32,377 bases of DNA from a virus: the IMG/VR virus record IMGVR_UViG_3300037246_000246, positions 1 to 32,377 of that record. One strand, written 5' to 3'. The stretch's first letter is position 1; each line of letters begins with the position of its first letter. Of the stretch, positions 13,761 to 21,894 are shown piece after piece. The notes under the pieces were generated by a model. It was not told the origin of the DNA. It saw only the letters and a list, made by a program, of their open reading frames with translations, and did no database searches. Both the position numbers and the translations under genes were made by a program.

Positions 13761-14228
13761 ATGCCGGAAATAAATAAACTATCAGCAGTAGATAGCGTAG
13801 TAGGGAGTGATCTTGTTGCCATCTTTTCAAATAGTAATGGAGATGCAAGGAAGGCGGCTATGTCCGTCCTGCTCACATACATGCAAGACAACCTATCCTT
13901 TTCAGAATCAGGGATAAGCTATGCAACACAATACGCGGCCCCCTCAGCAACTGATTTTAGTGTCCAGGTAACGGATGACTCAACCAACACGCACTTGATA
14001 TTGACACCCGTTGCCGGGTATGCTGATGGGACTATTGTATTACCTGCCGTTGGTAACATAGTCGATAAGCAGGAAGTGCTTGTAAATTGTACGCAGGCCG
14101 TCACTACTTTGGTGGTAGATGGTAATGGAGCGGTTGCAGTGACCGGTGAGCCTTCGGGACTTTCAGCCAATGACTTCTTTAGACTCAAGTATGACCTAAC
14201 TGTTCAAACATGGTATAGGGTGGGTTAA
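13761..14228 (+). CDS. Putative virion protein, 155 aa
   Basis: AAGGAGTTAAT precedes the ATG. N-terminus MPEINKLSAVDSVVGSDLVA resembles the start of phage tail-fibre or neck proteins, where a short helix and beta strands bind the particle. Residues 55-155 are a beta-rich Thr/Val domain (LILTPVAGYADGTIVLP, LVVDGNGAVAVTG, ending TVQTWYRVG), as in many phage knob domains. It lies between the gp4 and gp10 genes, so a minor tail or fibre-like component is likely but unproven. Confidence 0.65.
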   Translation: MPEINKLSAVDSVVGSDLVAIFSNSNGDARKAAMSVLLTYMQDNLSFSESGISYATQYAAPSATDFSVQVTDDSTNTHLILTPVAGYADGTIVLPAVGNIVDKQEVLVNCTQAVTTLVVDGNGAVAVTGEPSGLSANDFFRLKYDLTVQTWYRVG

Positions 14229-14231
14229 TTC

Positions 14232-14420
14232 ATGAACATTAAAGAGCTTAAAGTATTGGTTGATACAGCGATAAATTTAGGATATTCAGATGCCCAGCTT
14301 GTATTAAATGACTCTAGGGACGGAAATGAATCCTATCCTATAGCAATAGCTGAATTGAAGAAGGGTGGGACGCAACATGACCCCTCAGTGATGTTGGTAG
14401 TGAGTTATGATAATAGATAA
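14232..14420 (+). CDS. Hypothetical protein, 62 aa
   Basis: It starts 4 bases after the previous stop. The upstream AGGGTGGG is a weak, rather distant ribosome-binding site. MNIKELKVLVDTAINLGYSD suggests a small alpha/beta protein ending in a strand (SVMLVVSYDNR). The end overlaps the next gene by 14 bases, typical of coupled small genes. No family assigned. It may be a non-structural gene riding in the virion operon with its neighbour. Confidence 0.55.
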   Translation: MNIKELKVLVDTAINLGYSDAQLVLNDSRDGNESYPIAIAELKKGGTQHDPSVMLVVSYDNR

Positions 14421-14754
14421 ATGGGGATCACCTAGCACTCAAATGTGTCAAATAGGTAGACACCACTGGTCTATTCCAAGGCTTTTTGAGCTAGTAAGAG
14501 AACTGCCCGTTATGAATATACCGATAGACCATCTTTACATATATTACACATACGATAAGTTGACATTAAGAGAGATGGTATCTCATCTTAAAGCAGTAAA
14601 AGAATCTGACTTATCATTTCCTATAATTCTGGATGAGGATGGTGACTTAATGGATGGTAGGCACAGGATAATGAAAGCACTTTTGGATGGAGAAAAAAGT
14701 ATAAAGGCCGTGAGATTCGAAAAAAACCCAACACCTTGTAAGGTGACAGACTAA
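14407..14754 (+). CDS. ParB/sulfiredoxin-like domain protein, 115 aa
   Basis: The C-terminal half, DEDGDLMDGRHRIMKALLDG followed by K-S-I-K-A-V-R-F, matches the nucleotide-binding ParB/Srx fold signature (GxxR/HR motif here as DGRHR). The N-terminal half contains HHWSIPRLFELV and an IDHLYIYYTYDKLTLREMV stretch. Stand-alone ParB-like proteins in phages are poorly characterised, and some act as CTP- or ATP-using modifiers. It overlaps the preceding gene and starts there without a clear Shine-Dalgarno, so coupling is likely. Placement between structural genes is unusual. Confidence 0.6.
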   Translation: MIIDKWGSPSTQMCQIGRHHWSIPRLFELVRELPVMNIPIDHLYIYYTYDKLTLREMVSHLKAVKESDLSFPIILDEDGDLMDGRHRIMKALLDGEKSIKAVRFEKNPTPCKVTD

Positions 14755-14758
14755 TAAC

Positions 14759-16183
14759 ATGCAAATCCCTATCCTAAATGGTATCTATACAAATGAGGAT
14801 TCAGACTTTAGAACGTCTTACCCTCGCAATTTAATCCCTGTTCCAAAAGCGCAAGGGGTATCGCAAGGCTATTTGCGTCCCGGGGAAGGGCTTGTTGAAT
14901 TCGGCACAGGCCCCGGCCTCGATAGAGGCGGTATTAATTGGCGTGATGATTGTTACCGTGTAATGGGGTCGAAGCTCGTCAAAATAGAGGAATCAGGGTT
15001 TGCAACTATAATAGGTGATGTAGGGGATCCGAGCCCATTGAATCTGGTGGGGAGTACTGAAGTCACGCTTGATTATTCTTTTGATCGGTTGGCAATAGCA
15101 TCAAATAACAATCTATTCTATTATGACGAAACTACTTTAACGCAAGTAACAGACCCCGACCTTGGCGATGTCATTGATGTGATTTGGGTTGATGGTTACT
15201 TTATGACCACAGATGGGGAGTTTTTAGTTGTTACAGAGTTAGCGGATCCATTCTCGGTCAATCCCTTAAAGTACGGTTCATCTGAAATAGACCCGGATCC
15301 TGTCAAAGCGCTCTTGAAGATTAGAAACGAACCCCATGCAATTAATAGGTATTCTATAGAGGTATTCAACAACATAGGGGGCACCGGGTTCCCATTCCAG
15401 AGAATAGAAGGGGCCCAGATTACAAAAGGCACTATAGGGACGCACACTTGTTGCAAATATTTAGATGCGGTTGCCTTTTTAGGCGGGGGGCGAAACGAGT
15501 CTCCGGCAGTATGGCTGGGAGCTAATGGAAATACTCGGAAACTGTCGACAAGAGAAATAGACCAATTACTAAAAGAATACACAGAGGTAGAACTATCTAC
15601 TTGTTTAATGGAACCAAGGGTAGATGATAGCCATCAATTACTGTACTTGCATTTGCCGGACAAGACACTTGTTTACGATCTAGCGGCCAGCAATACAACC
15701 GGACAGCCCGTATGGTTTATATTGACTTCTGGAGTTGATGAGACAGGGCAATACTTAGCGAAAAACTTTGTCTGGTGCTATGACAAGTGGATCATAGGCC
15801 ATCCTGAGCTTGCTAAGACCGGTTCTATTGTCAAGAATATCTCTTCACATTGGGGGGAGATAACTACCTGGGAATTCGGGACGCAAATAATTTACAACGC
15901 GGGGAATGGTGTTGTCTTTCACGAATTAGAGCTTGTTTGCCTGAGTGGTAGAGTAGCGGTAGGCGAAGACCCCCGAATAAGTACTCAATATTCCCTCGAT
16001 GGAGAAACGTGGAGTCAGAATAAGTTTATAACAGCCGGGAAAACAGGGAAGCGGAATAAAAGAATTGTCTGGCTGCAACAAGGAACTATGAGGAATTGGA
16101 GAATACAGAGATTTAAGGGAGACAGTAACTCAATGCTATCAATGGCTAGACTTGAAGCTAGAGTGGAGGCTTTGACAGTATAA
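14759..16183 (+). CDS. Packaged-DNA stabilisation/tail hub protein, P22 gp10-like
   Basis: 474 aa (P22 gp10 is 472). Start MQIPILNGIY, then SYPRNLIPVPKAQG and GYLRPGEGLVEFG, are hallmarks of the family. The body is beta-propeller-like, with repeated short strands and WRDDCYRVMG, VDGYFMTTDGEF, and WFILTSGVD near the end. It forms the hexameric tail hub binding gp4-like adaptors and sealing the DNA. Its stop overlaps the next ATG (TAATG). Confidence 0.88.
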   Translation: MQIPILNGIYTNEDSDFRTSYPRNLIPVPKAQGVSQGYLRPGEGLVEFGTGPGLDRGGINWRDDCYRVMGSKLVKIEESGFATIIGDVGDPSPLNLVGSTEVTLDYSFDRLAIASNNNLFYYDETTLTQVTDPDLGDVIDVIWVDGYFMTTDGEFLVVTELADPFSVNPLKYGSSEIDPDPVKALLKIRNEPHAINRYSIEVFNNIGGTGFPFQRIEGAQITKGTIGTHTCCKYLDAVAFLGGGRNESPAVWLGANGNTRKLSTREIDQLLKEYTEVELSTCLMEPRVDDSHQLLYLHLPDKTLVYDLAASNTTGQPVWFILTSGVDETGQYLAKNFVWCYDKWIIGHPELAKTGSIVKNISSHWGEITTWEFGTQIIYNAGNGVVFHELELVCLSGRVAVGEDPRISTQYSLDGETWSQNKFITAGKTGKRNKRIVWLQQGTMRNWRIQRFKGDSNSMLSMARLEARVEALTV

Positions 16184-16431
16184 TGCACGGGCCAAGCCCC
16201 CTTACCAGGAAAGAATTAGCCGAGTTCTTACCAGATCTTCGGTCTATAAAGGCTTTTGAGGCTATGTTTACTCTACTATCGCCAGGCGAAGACTCTCTTG
16301 AGGTAAAGGTTCAAGAGGCATCCATAGACGCTAATACGGCAGTATCTAAGGCAAATCAAGCAATAGGCGGAACGGTATTAAATGAAATTAAAGCTAAATC
16401 AAATGGGGTGCTATTGTGGCTTTCGATGTAA
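16183..16431 (+). CDS. Small structural-region protein, 82 aa
   Basis: Its ATG overlaps the gp10-like stop. LTRKELAEFLPDLRSIKAFE resembles the short N-terminal motif that recurs in podovirus neck/fibre genes, followed by an Asp/Ala-rich helical stretch (EASIDANTAVSKANQAI). The C-terminus overlaps the next gene by 16 bases. It occupies the place where P22 encodes the tail needle gp26, but it is too short and lacks the long heptad repeat. Confidence 0.6.
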   Translation: MHGPSPLTRKELAEFLPDLRSIKAFEAMFTLLSPGEDSLEVKVQEASIDANTAVSKANQAIGGTVLNEIKAKSNGVLLWLSM

Positions 16432-16751
16432 TTACGCCTGCTAAATTGGGACAAGGTGCAGTTGGGATATCTCCATCAATCTTTTATACTGTGCCAGCTA
16501 TTACAAGAACATTTGTGAAGGATATTGATGTTTGCAATACTAATGCCGTGGATAAATTGATTAGAATCTATCTTGTCCCTGATGGTGATAGTGCTGCAAC
16601 TGATAACGCATTGATCTATGATTTAACTATCCCTGGCAATGGAAACTTGCAATGGTGTGGCGTTCAAATACTTGAGGCAGGCGATACTATACAACTTGAA
16701 GCTGATGCAGTGGGCTGTACGGTAAACATTAGCGGGGCCGAGGCAGTATGA
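16416..16751 (+). CDS. Ig-like/beta-sandwich virion protein, 111 aa (GTG start)
   Basis: GTG 16416 is preceded by ATGGGGTG and overlaps the upstream gene by 16 bases. The sequence (YTVPAITRTFVKDIDVCNTN, then IRIYLVPDGD, LIYDLTIPGNGNLQW, and a GDTIQLEADA end) is a beta-sandwich pattern with alternating hydrophobic residues. The product at 17344 has the same layout: N-T, V/I-x-LV, L-I-x-D, pG and an I-S-A-like end. They are likely paralogues on the particle surface. The function is inferred from position. Confidence 0.65.
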   Translation: MAFDVITPAKLGQGAVGISPSIFYTVPAITRTFVKDIDVCNTNAVDKLIRIYLVPDGDSAATDNALIYDLTIPGNGNLQWCGVQILEAGDTIQLEADAVGCTVNISGAEAV

Positions 16752-17344
16752 TTTCAATAACCCCACCAGCAACAAGGATAACAGATGAAGATCAAGTTTT
16801 ACTTCAACTAGATGCTCTTGTCAATAGCGTTCCTGTAACTGATACTTTTCATCATTTAGGCCACGAAGGCAAGGTTTTTATTCATAGTGATAGGCATGGT
16901 CCGATTGCCAATGGTGCAAGTTTTGACATATTAATTAGAGTTCCTGCGGGTAATCCTGATAGGCAAATTCACATGAGATTTAACTATACTGCTGAAGCTA
17001 ATACAGGAACTTTAGATGTTGATGTAATTTTATATAAAGATACTATTGTATCAGCAGATGGAACGCTTGAAGATATTATGAGTACGAATGATGCCGTTGT
17101 TAAATCAACAGGTGTACTTATGTTTGAGGGCCCGACAATTACAGATTTAGGCGAACAAAAAGCATGGGCCATGATAGTGGGTGAGAAAAAAAGCGCAAGC
17201 AGTAAAGAGCAAGCTGTGCCTGAATGGATACTTGCACCCGATGGGAGTAATGCAAGAAATTATCTTATGAGAGCCACTAATAACGGCGGTGGAACAGTTG
17301 ATATAGTAAATGCAATTTTCTTTTATGATAGCGAGGCGGCATAA
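16748..17344 (+). CDS. Putative beta-rich virion protein, 198 aa
   Basis: Start overlaps the previous stop (ATGA). No family recognised. Alternating hydrophobic strands fill the sequence (RQIHMRFNYTAEANTGTLDV, VILYKDTIV, YLMRATNNGGGTVDIVNAIF), with very few Cys or helices, consistent with a trimeric or beta-sandwich virion protein. It lies between the two Ig-like paralogues and its last base is shared with the next ATG, so the three genes are one translational unit. Confidence 0.6.
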   Translation: MISITPPATRITDEDQVLLQLDALVNSVPVTDTFHHLGHEGKVFIHSDRHGPIANGASFDILIRVPAGNPDRQIHMRFNYTAEANTGTLDVDVILYKDTIVSADGTLEDIMSTNDAVVKSTGVLMFEGPTITDLGEQKAWAMIVGEKKSASSKEQAVPEWILAPDGSNARNYLMRATNNGGGTVDIVNAIFFYDSEAA

Positions 17345-17679
17345 TGGCAGTAATAGTAAGAAATATAATACCGCGCAAGTTTGCAGAAAACACGCAAACA
17401 GATCAATACGCAGCCAGCGGAGTCAAGGCAGTGATTGATAAATTTACGGCAACAAATACCAGTGCCAGTAATGTCGTATTTAGCTGTAATCTGGTTATCG
17501 CAAGCGCAAGCGCCGGTGATAACAATTTGATTATTGATGAACAAACTATCCTACCAGGGGAAAGCTATCTCTGCCCTGAATTGATCGGGCAAGTGCTGGA
17601 AGATGGCGGGGTTATATCGACCCTCTGTGATACCGCAGATGCCTTAACAATAAGCGCGAGCGGCAGAGAAATATCATAG
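17344..17679 (+). CDS. Ig-like/beta-sandwich virion protein, paralogue of 16416
   Basis: 111 aa, the same length as the product of 16416. Shared features: N-T-S-A then strand VFSCNLVIASASAG, N-LIIDEQTILPGE, a pE/L turn, D-G-GVI, and an end LTISASGREIS. SGREIS-type tails are common in small phage beta-sandwich proteins. It is the last gene before a 103-base regulatory gap and probably ends a sub-operon. Role: probable minor virion component. Confidence 0.65.
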   Translation: MAVIVRNIIPRKFAENTQTDQYAASGVKAVIDKFTATNTSASNVVFSCNLVIASASAGDNNLIIDEQTILPGESYLCPELIGQVLEDGGVISTLCDTADALTISASGREIS

Positions 17680-17680
17680 T

Positions 17681-17730
17681 AAGTAACTAAGTTACTTTTT
17701 ACTTGTTTTTTAATTATATTTAAGTAATAA
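17681..17730 (+). promoter_or_regulatory. Operator-like repeat plus possible promoter
   Basis: AAGTAAC-TAA-GTTACTT (17681-17697) is a perfect 7-bp inverted repeat, and its first 15 bases match the operator at 7889-7903 at 12 of 15. Downstream are TTGTTT (17703-17708), a 16-base spacer and TAATAA (17725-17730), a plausible AT-rich promoter for the GNAT-ejection-fibre genes. The repeat is followed by T5, so a weak terminator is an alternative reading. Confidence 0.5.
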
Positions 17731-17782
17731 TAAATAAGCTGAGTTTTAGAGCAGCCAGCGGCTCAATATCAAAAGGTGATAA

Positions 17783-18238
17783 ATGAAACCCGATATTGAT
17801 ACTTTAAACAATCCCATCCAATACATTATTAATCCCGATGTCAATACTTATGTTGATCTATGGGTTGCTATGGTCAAAGAGCTTCAGTATGGCGACAACC
17901 CTAACAAAGACTGGTTCATTAAACAGATGAATGACTTGCAAGAGACAGGTAAGTTTATTGTTGTTTCGGTTATTAAGAATGGGGTAACTATTGGTTTTTG
18001 TGACGTATTCCTTAGTAACGATGCTGCCACCAGGAAGGTTATTGGATATGGCATGCACCTTTATATGAAGCCGGATCACAGGGAAGGCATAGAAACAGAT
18101 ACAATGTTTAGGAAAATGGAGGCCCTTTCGTATGAACAAGGGGCCGATATTATAGAAGTTCAGTGCTATCCAAAAAAGAAAAGGTTTTGGGAAAGACAAA
18201 ACTTTAAGCAGACTCAATTCATCATGAGGAGATATTAA
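17783..18238 (+). CDS. GNAT-family acetyltransferase-like protein, 151 aa
   Basis: AAAAGGTGATAA precedes the ATG. The sequence fits the GNAT fold: strand FIVVSVIKNGVTIGFCDVFL, core strand VIGYGMHLYMKPDHREG (beta4 then acetyl-CoA loop), helix TDTMFRKMEALSYEQGADII, strand IEVQCYPKKKRFWERQNFKQ ending in FIMRRY. The loop is H-R-E-G-I-E rather than the full Q-x2-G-x-G/A, so CoA binding may be weakened. In P22 gene order this place is near gene 14, an injection factor, so the protein may act in the particle. Confidence 0.7.
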   Translation: MKPDIDTLNNPIQYIINPDVNTYVDLWVAMVKELQYGDNPNKDWFIKQMNDLQETGKFIVVSVIKNGVTIGFCDVFLSNDAATRKVIGYGMHLYMKPDHREGIETDTMFRKMEALSYEQGADIIEVQCYPKKKRFWERQNFKQTQFIMRRY

Positions 18239-18240
18239 AA

Positions 18241-18960
18241 ATGGCAGCAGTAGCAGCGGCGGCGGTAACTGTCGCAGGGGGATATGCGTCATCGCAAGCA
18301 CAAAAGAGGGCGGCAGATAAAGCAGCTAAGGCTCAAACTGGGGCGGCAGGCGCTGGCATTGAAGAGCAGCAGAGACAGTTTGACAAAATACAAGAGCTTT
18401 TGCAGCCTTATGTTGGCGCAGGGACTAATGCGCTAGAACAGCAACAGGCTATCTCTGGCTTATTGGGCCCCGCAGCACAGGAACAAGCTATATCGGGAAT
18501 AGAGCAATCGCCTTTCTTTGGATCTTTAGTCAGGCAAGGGGAAGAGGCTATTCTTCAAAACGCTTCAGCCACCGGAGGGTTAAGGGGTGGCAACGTACAG
18601 GGTGCGTTAGCTCAATTCAGGCCTAATGTTCTCCAGCAGTTGATTGAAAGTCAATACCAGAAGCTTGGAGGCATATCACAGCAGGGGCAATCAGCGGCGG
18701 CGGGTCTAGGAGCGGCGGGTCTACAAACAGGTTCAAACGTAACTAACCTATTGACTCAACAGGGACAGGCTCAAGCCGGTGGAGCAATAGCGGAAGGTCA
18801 AGCGCAAACTGGATTCTATGGTGACATAAGCCAAGCTATAGGGACTGGCATTGGTGCATATTTAAACAGGCCGGTTAATCCTGCGGTTAATCCAGGGACT
18901 CCAAACCAAGACCCTAATGCTCTTCCGGCAGGTGGCGGGGCTTCGCCGATGCAGTTTTGA
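18241..18960 (+). CDS. DNA ejection protein, P22 gp7-like
   Basis: 239 aa (P22 gp7 is 229). N-terminus MAAVAAAAVTVAGGYASSQA is an Ala-rich hydrophobic start, followed by a Gln/Ala/Gly-rich body. Diagnostic segments are LQPYVGAGTNALEQQQAISG, FFGSLVRQGEEAILQNASAT, GGLRGGNVQGALAQF and the Pro/Gly-rich tail. Such proteins leave the head with the DNA and help form the trans-envelope channel. It starts 2 bases after the previous stop and is followed by two more ejection-type genes. Confidence 0.85.
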   Translation: MAAVAAAAVTVAGGYASSQAQKRAADKAAKAQTGAAGAGIEEQQRQFDKIQELLQPYVGAGTNALEQQQAISGLLGPAAQEQAISGIEQSPFFGSLVRQGEEAILQNASATGGLRGGNVQGALAQFRPNVLQQLIESQYQKLGGISQQGQSAAAGLGAAGLQTGSNVTNLLTQQGQAQAGGAIAEGQAQTGFYGDISQAIGTGIGAYLNRPVNPAVNPGTPNQDPNALPAGGGASPMQF

Positions 18961-18988
18961 TAAATCAAGCTAATAAAGAGGTAATTGA

Positions 18989-20281
18989 ATGCCTATAGAA
19001 AATTATAGTTTCGGAAATATCCCAAGACCAGGCGAAAGGCTATTAAGCGGAATAAAGTCTGGCGTAGGGATACAAGACCTTTCAAACCGGCGCGACATAG
19101 CAATCGCAGCACAGCAAAAGCAGCAAGCGCTTAATGAATCGATTGCTAATCTTAATGAAATTGAAAATCCTACAGCAGCAGAGTACACGAAAGTGACCTC
19201 TTTACTGCCGAAAGAGCAAGCCGATAGTCTAAGAGCTAACTGGGAATTGCGCTCAAAAGAGTATCAAGCAAATCTATTACAGTCTGCTGGTCAAACCTTG
19301 GCGGCTTTTACTGCCAAACCTGAAGTAGCAATGAACTTATTGAGAGAAAGGGCTGAATCAGAAAGGAATTCAGGTAATGAAGCTGACGCTGATTTCTTAG
19401 ATAGATTGGTAAGTGTAGCTGAAATAGACCCTAAGCTTGCCAAACAGACATTAGGGATAATGATATCTTCTATGCCGGGAGGCGATAAGGTCATAGATAG
19501 CATAAGGAGGGCGCAGGGGCCTAGAGCAGGAGCATCGGCCAAGGCATTTGCTCCTGTAACATTAGTGAATGAGTCTACTGGAGAAAAGATACCTCATATT
19601 CCTACTTTTGATCCAAGCACAGGCAAAGCAAAACTTGAGCCAGCGGATCTGCCAGAAGGGTTCACATTATCAAAAGAAACAGCGGTAGAAAAAAGACAAG
19701 CTGAAATTGCCACAGTAGGGGCGAAAGAAGGGGCTAAGATAACAGGGAAAGGACAGGCTAAAAGGTTACAGGATACTATTGAGACAGGCGTGGTATCTTC
19801 GGAGGGGCTAGCAAACCTGAAGAGAGCAAGGACTTTGCTTGACACTGTTAAGACGGGTGGAATAAATGCAGCATCACTAAGGGCAAAGCAGCTATTCGGA
19901 GTTGAAGGCGCTGATGAAGGGGAACTGTCCAACAGGCTAGGCAAGTCTGTCCTTGCACAATTAAGGCAAACATTCGGGGCTGCTTTCACAGCTCAAGAAG
20001 GGGCCTCTTTAGCTAGGATAGAGGCAGGCTTCGGTAAGTCTCCAGCGGCCAACAAGAAGCTGATTGATCAATTAATAAAAATGGTAGCGAAGAAAAGCAA
20101 CCAAGGAATAGCCGCAGCGGTTGAAGCGGAAGACTTCACAACCGCCGCATTAATTAAAGAAAACATGGCCTTCAGCCTTGATGATGCCGAACCTGAAACA
20201 GCAGCGCCCTTGCCTGAAACTACTACAAGTATTCCGGTGACAAGATTAAAGTTTAACCCTGAAACTGGATTAATAGAATGA
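18989..20281 (+). CDS. DNA ejection protein, P22 gp20-like
   Basis: 430 aa (P22 gp20 is 471). AAGAGGTAATTGA precedes the ATG. N-terminus MPIENYSFGNIPRPGERLLS, then Gln/Ala-rich helices (AAQQKQQALNESIANLNEIE), a beta-rich middle (KAFAPVTLVNESTGEKIPHI), and a C-terminal helical domain (LGKSVLAQLRQTFGAAFTAQ, E-G-A-S-L-A-R-I-E). This domain is found in many podovirus internal proteins. It sits between the gp7-like and gp16-like genes exactly as in P22. The stop overlaps the next start (ATGA). Confidence 0.8.
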   Translation: MPIENYSFGNIPRPGERLLSGIKSGVGIQDLSNRRDIAIAAQQKQQALNESIANLNEIENPTAAEYTKVTSLLPKEQADSLRANWELRSKEYQANLLQSAGQTLAAFTAKPEVAMNLLRERAESERNSGNEADADFLDRLVSVAEIDPKLAKQTLGIMISSMPGGDKVIDSIRRAQGPRAGASAKAFAPVTLVNESTGEKIPHIPTFDPSTGKAKLEPADLPEGFTLSKETAVEKRQAEIATVGAKEGAKITGKGQAKRLQDTIETGVVSSEGLANLKRARTLLDTVKTGGINAASLRAKQLFGVEGADEGELSNRLGKSVLAQLRQTFGAAFTAQEGASLARIEAGFGKSPAANKKLIDQLIKMVAKKSNQGIAAAVEAEDFTTAALIKENMAFSLDDAEPETAAPLPETTTSIPVTRLKFNPETGLIE

Positions 20282-21894
20282 TAGAAGTCGAAATAGGCAA
20301 TACAGGGCAAATTGTAGAGTTCCCGGACGGCACAAGTCCTGAGATTATGCAAAATGCCTTAGCTCAGTATAGCCAAAAGCAGCCGACAGACTTTGCGGGG
20401 GCAGGCATAATAGAACCGCTGGCCACATTAGCTACTGGAGCAATAGCCGAGCCCCTAGCTGGATTGGCCGGATTAGCAAGTGCGGCGTTTGCACCTAGCC
20501 CAGAAGCTGCCATAGAAAGGGCAGCGGGGGCCGTAGAGTCCACTAGGGAGGCGCTAACCTTCCAGCCAAGGACTCAGGCAGGGCAAGAGAGCTTGCAAGC
20601 TGTAGGGAGCGTTTTGGCTCCGGTGGGGGAGGCGCTACAGGCGGCAGAAACATTCTTAGGTGATGAAATTTTTGAAGCTACAGGAAGCCCAGCATTAGCA
20701 GCATTAGGCGCAACATTGCCAACAGCAGCTATTGAGGCAATAGGGTTTGCTAGTGCTAAAGGAGTTATTAGGGGTGCAGCTAGAACAAAAGCATTAGCTA
20801 AGAACAGGGCAATTAAAAAAGCAGTTGTGGAAGCAGCGCCAGATATAGACCAAATAAAAGACGCTTCAAGGGCTGTATATAAAGAGCTTGATGATTCAGG
20901 GGTAAGACTACTACCAAAGGCTTATGATGGTTTGAATAATAGAGTACAATCAGCAGTCAAGAAGGCTGGTTTTGATCCTGATTTAACGCCCAAGACATCG
21001 GCGGTCTTGAATAGGTTGGCTTCGGAAAAGGGGCAGGTTCATACATTAACTGAAATTGACACATTAAGAAAAGTGGCACAAAATGCGGCAAGCGCTCTTG
21101 AACCAGCAGATGCAAGGCTGGGGGCTATAATTATTGATGAGATAGACTCTTTCCTTGATGTAGTTAAGCCGGAAGCATTTGCAAGGGGGGCCGTTAAGGC
21201 TAAAGATGTAACGCCTAAATTTAAAGTGGCAAGGGAATTGTGGGGAAGGGCTAGGAGATCAGAACTTATCAATGAAGCCTTTGAAAAGGCCAAGAATCAA
21301 GCAAGTGGTTTTGAGAATGGTATTGTAGTTCAATTTAGAAGCATATTGAATAATAAAAAGAAAGCTAGGTTTTTTAAGCCCAAAGAACTGGAAGTAATGA
21401 GAGAAGTTGTAAGGGGAACAACGGGGGCTAATATTGCCAAGGCTATAGGACGCTTCGGCTTCTCAGAAGGACATGCTACCAATATCTTAGGAGGCTCAAT
21501 AGGTGTTGCTGCTGGTGCGACATTAGGTGGTGCACCCGGTGCGGTAGCTGTTCCCCTTATCGGGCAAATGTCAAGAAAGCTTGCACAGAAATTAACTCGA
21601 GGCAAGGCTGAATTTGCTGATATCGTTGTACGTGCGGGAGATAATGCTAACGATATTGCAAAGGCCTATATGTCAAGAGTTCCAAAAGCTCAAAGATCGG
21701 CCTCAGAACTATCAGAATTGCTTTTAAGACCTGATATAGCCATAGAACAGCTAGGACTATCAAAAAATAGCTTTATACGCGAAGCGGCAGAAATAGCACA
21801 AGGGCAAAGAGTATTGAGAGCCGTTAGAGATGCAGGGGTAGTAGGCGCACCCGGAGCCATTGAAACAGCACAACAAGAGGAGCAACCAATATGA
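20278..21894 (+). CDS. DNA ejection/internal virion protein, P22 gp16-like position
   Basis: 538 aa (P22 gp16 is 609). Begins MIEVEIGNTGQIVEFPDGTS with an injection-type N-terminal sequence (V-E-F-P-D-G-T-S-P-E). It is then Ala/Gly-rich with amphipathic hydrophobic helices (AGAIAEPLAGLAGLASAAF, and near 400 GGSIGVAAGATLGGAPGAVA) that could insert in membranes, plus a helical middle resembling ejection-protein coiled coils. It ends just before the fibre gene, overlapping it by 4 bases. Assigned by position and composition more than by motif. Confidence 0.75.
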   Translation: MIEVEIGNTGQIVEFPDGTSPEIMQNALAQYSQKQPTDFAGAGIIEPLATLATGAIAEPLAGLAGLASAAFAPSPEAAIERAAGAVESTREALTFQPRTQAGQESLQAVGSVLAPVGEALQAAETFLGDEIFEATGSPALAALGATLPTAAIEAIGFASAKGVIRGAARTKALAKNRAIKKAVVEAAPDIDQIKDASRAVYKELDDSGVRLLPKAYDGLNNRVQSAVKKAGFDPDLTPKTSAVLNRLASEKGQVHTLTEIDTLRKVAQNAASALEPADARLGAIIIDEIDSFLDVVKPEAFARGAVKAKDVTPKFKVARELWGRARRSELINEAFEKAKNQASGFENGIVVQFRSILNNKKKARFFKPKELEVMREVVRGTTGANIAKAIGRFGFSEGHATNILGGSIGVAAGATLGGAPGAVAVPLIGQMSRKLAQKLTRGKAEFADIVVRAGDNANDIAKAYMSRVPKAQRSASELSELLLRPDIAIEQLGLSKNSFIREAAEIAQGQRVLRAVRDAGVVGAPGAIETAQQEEQPI

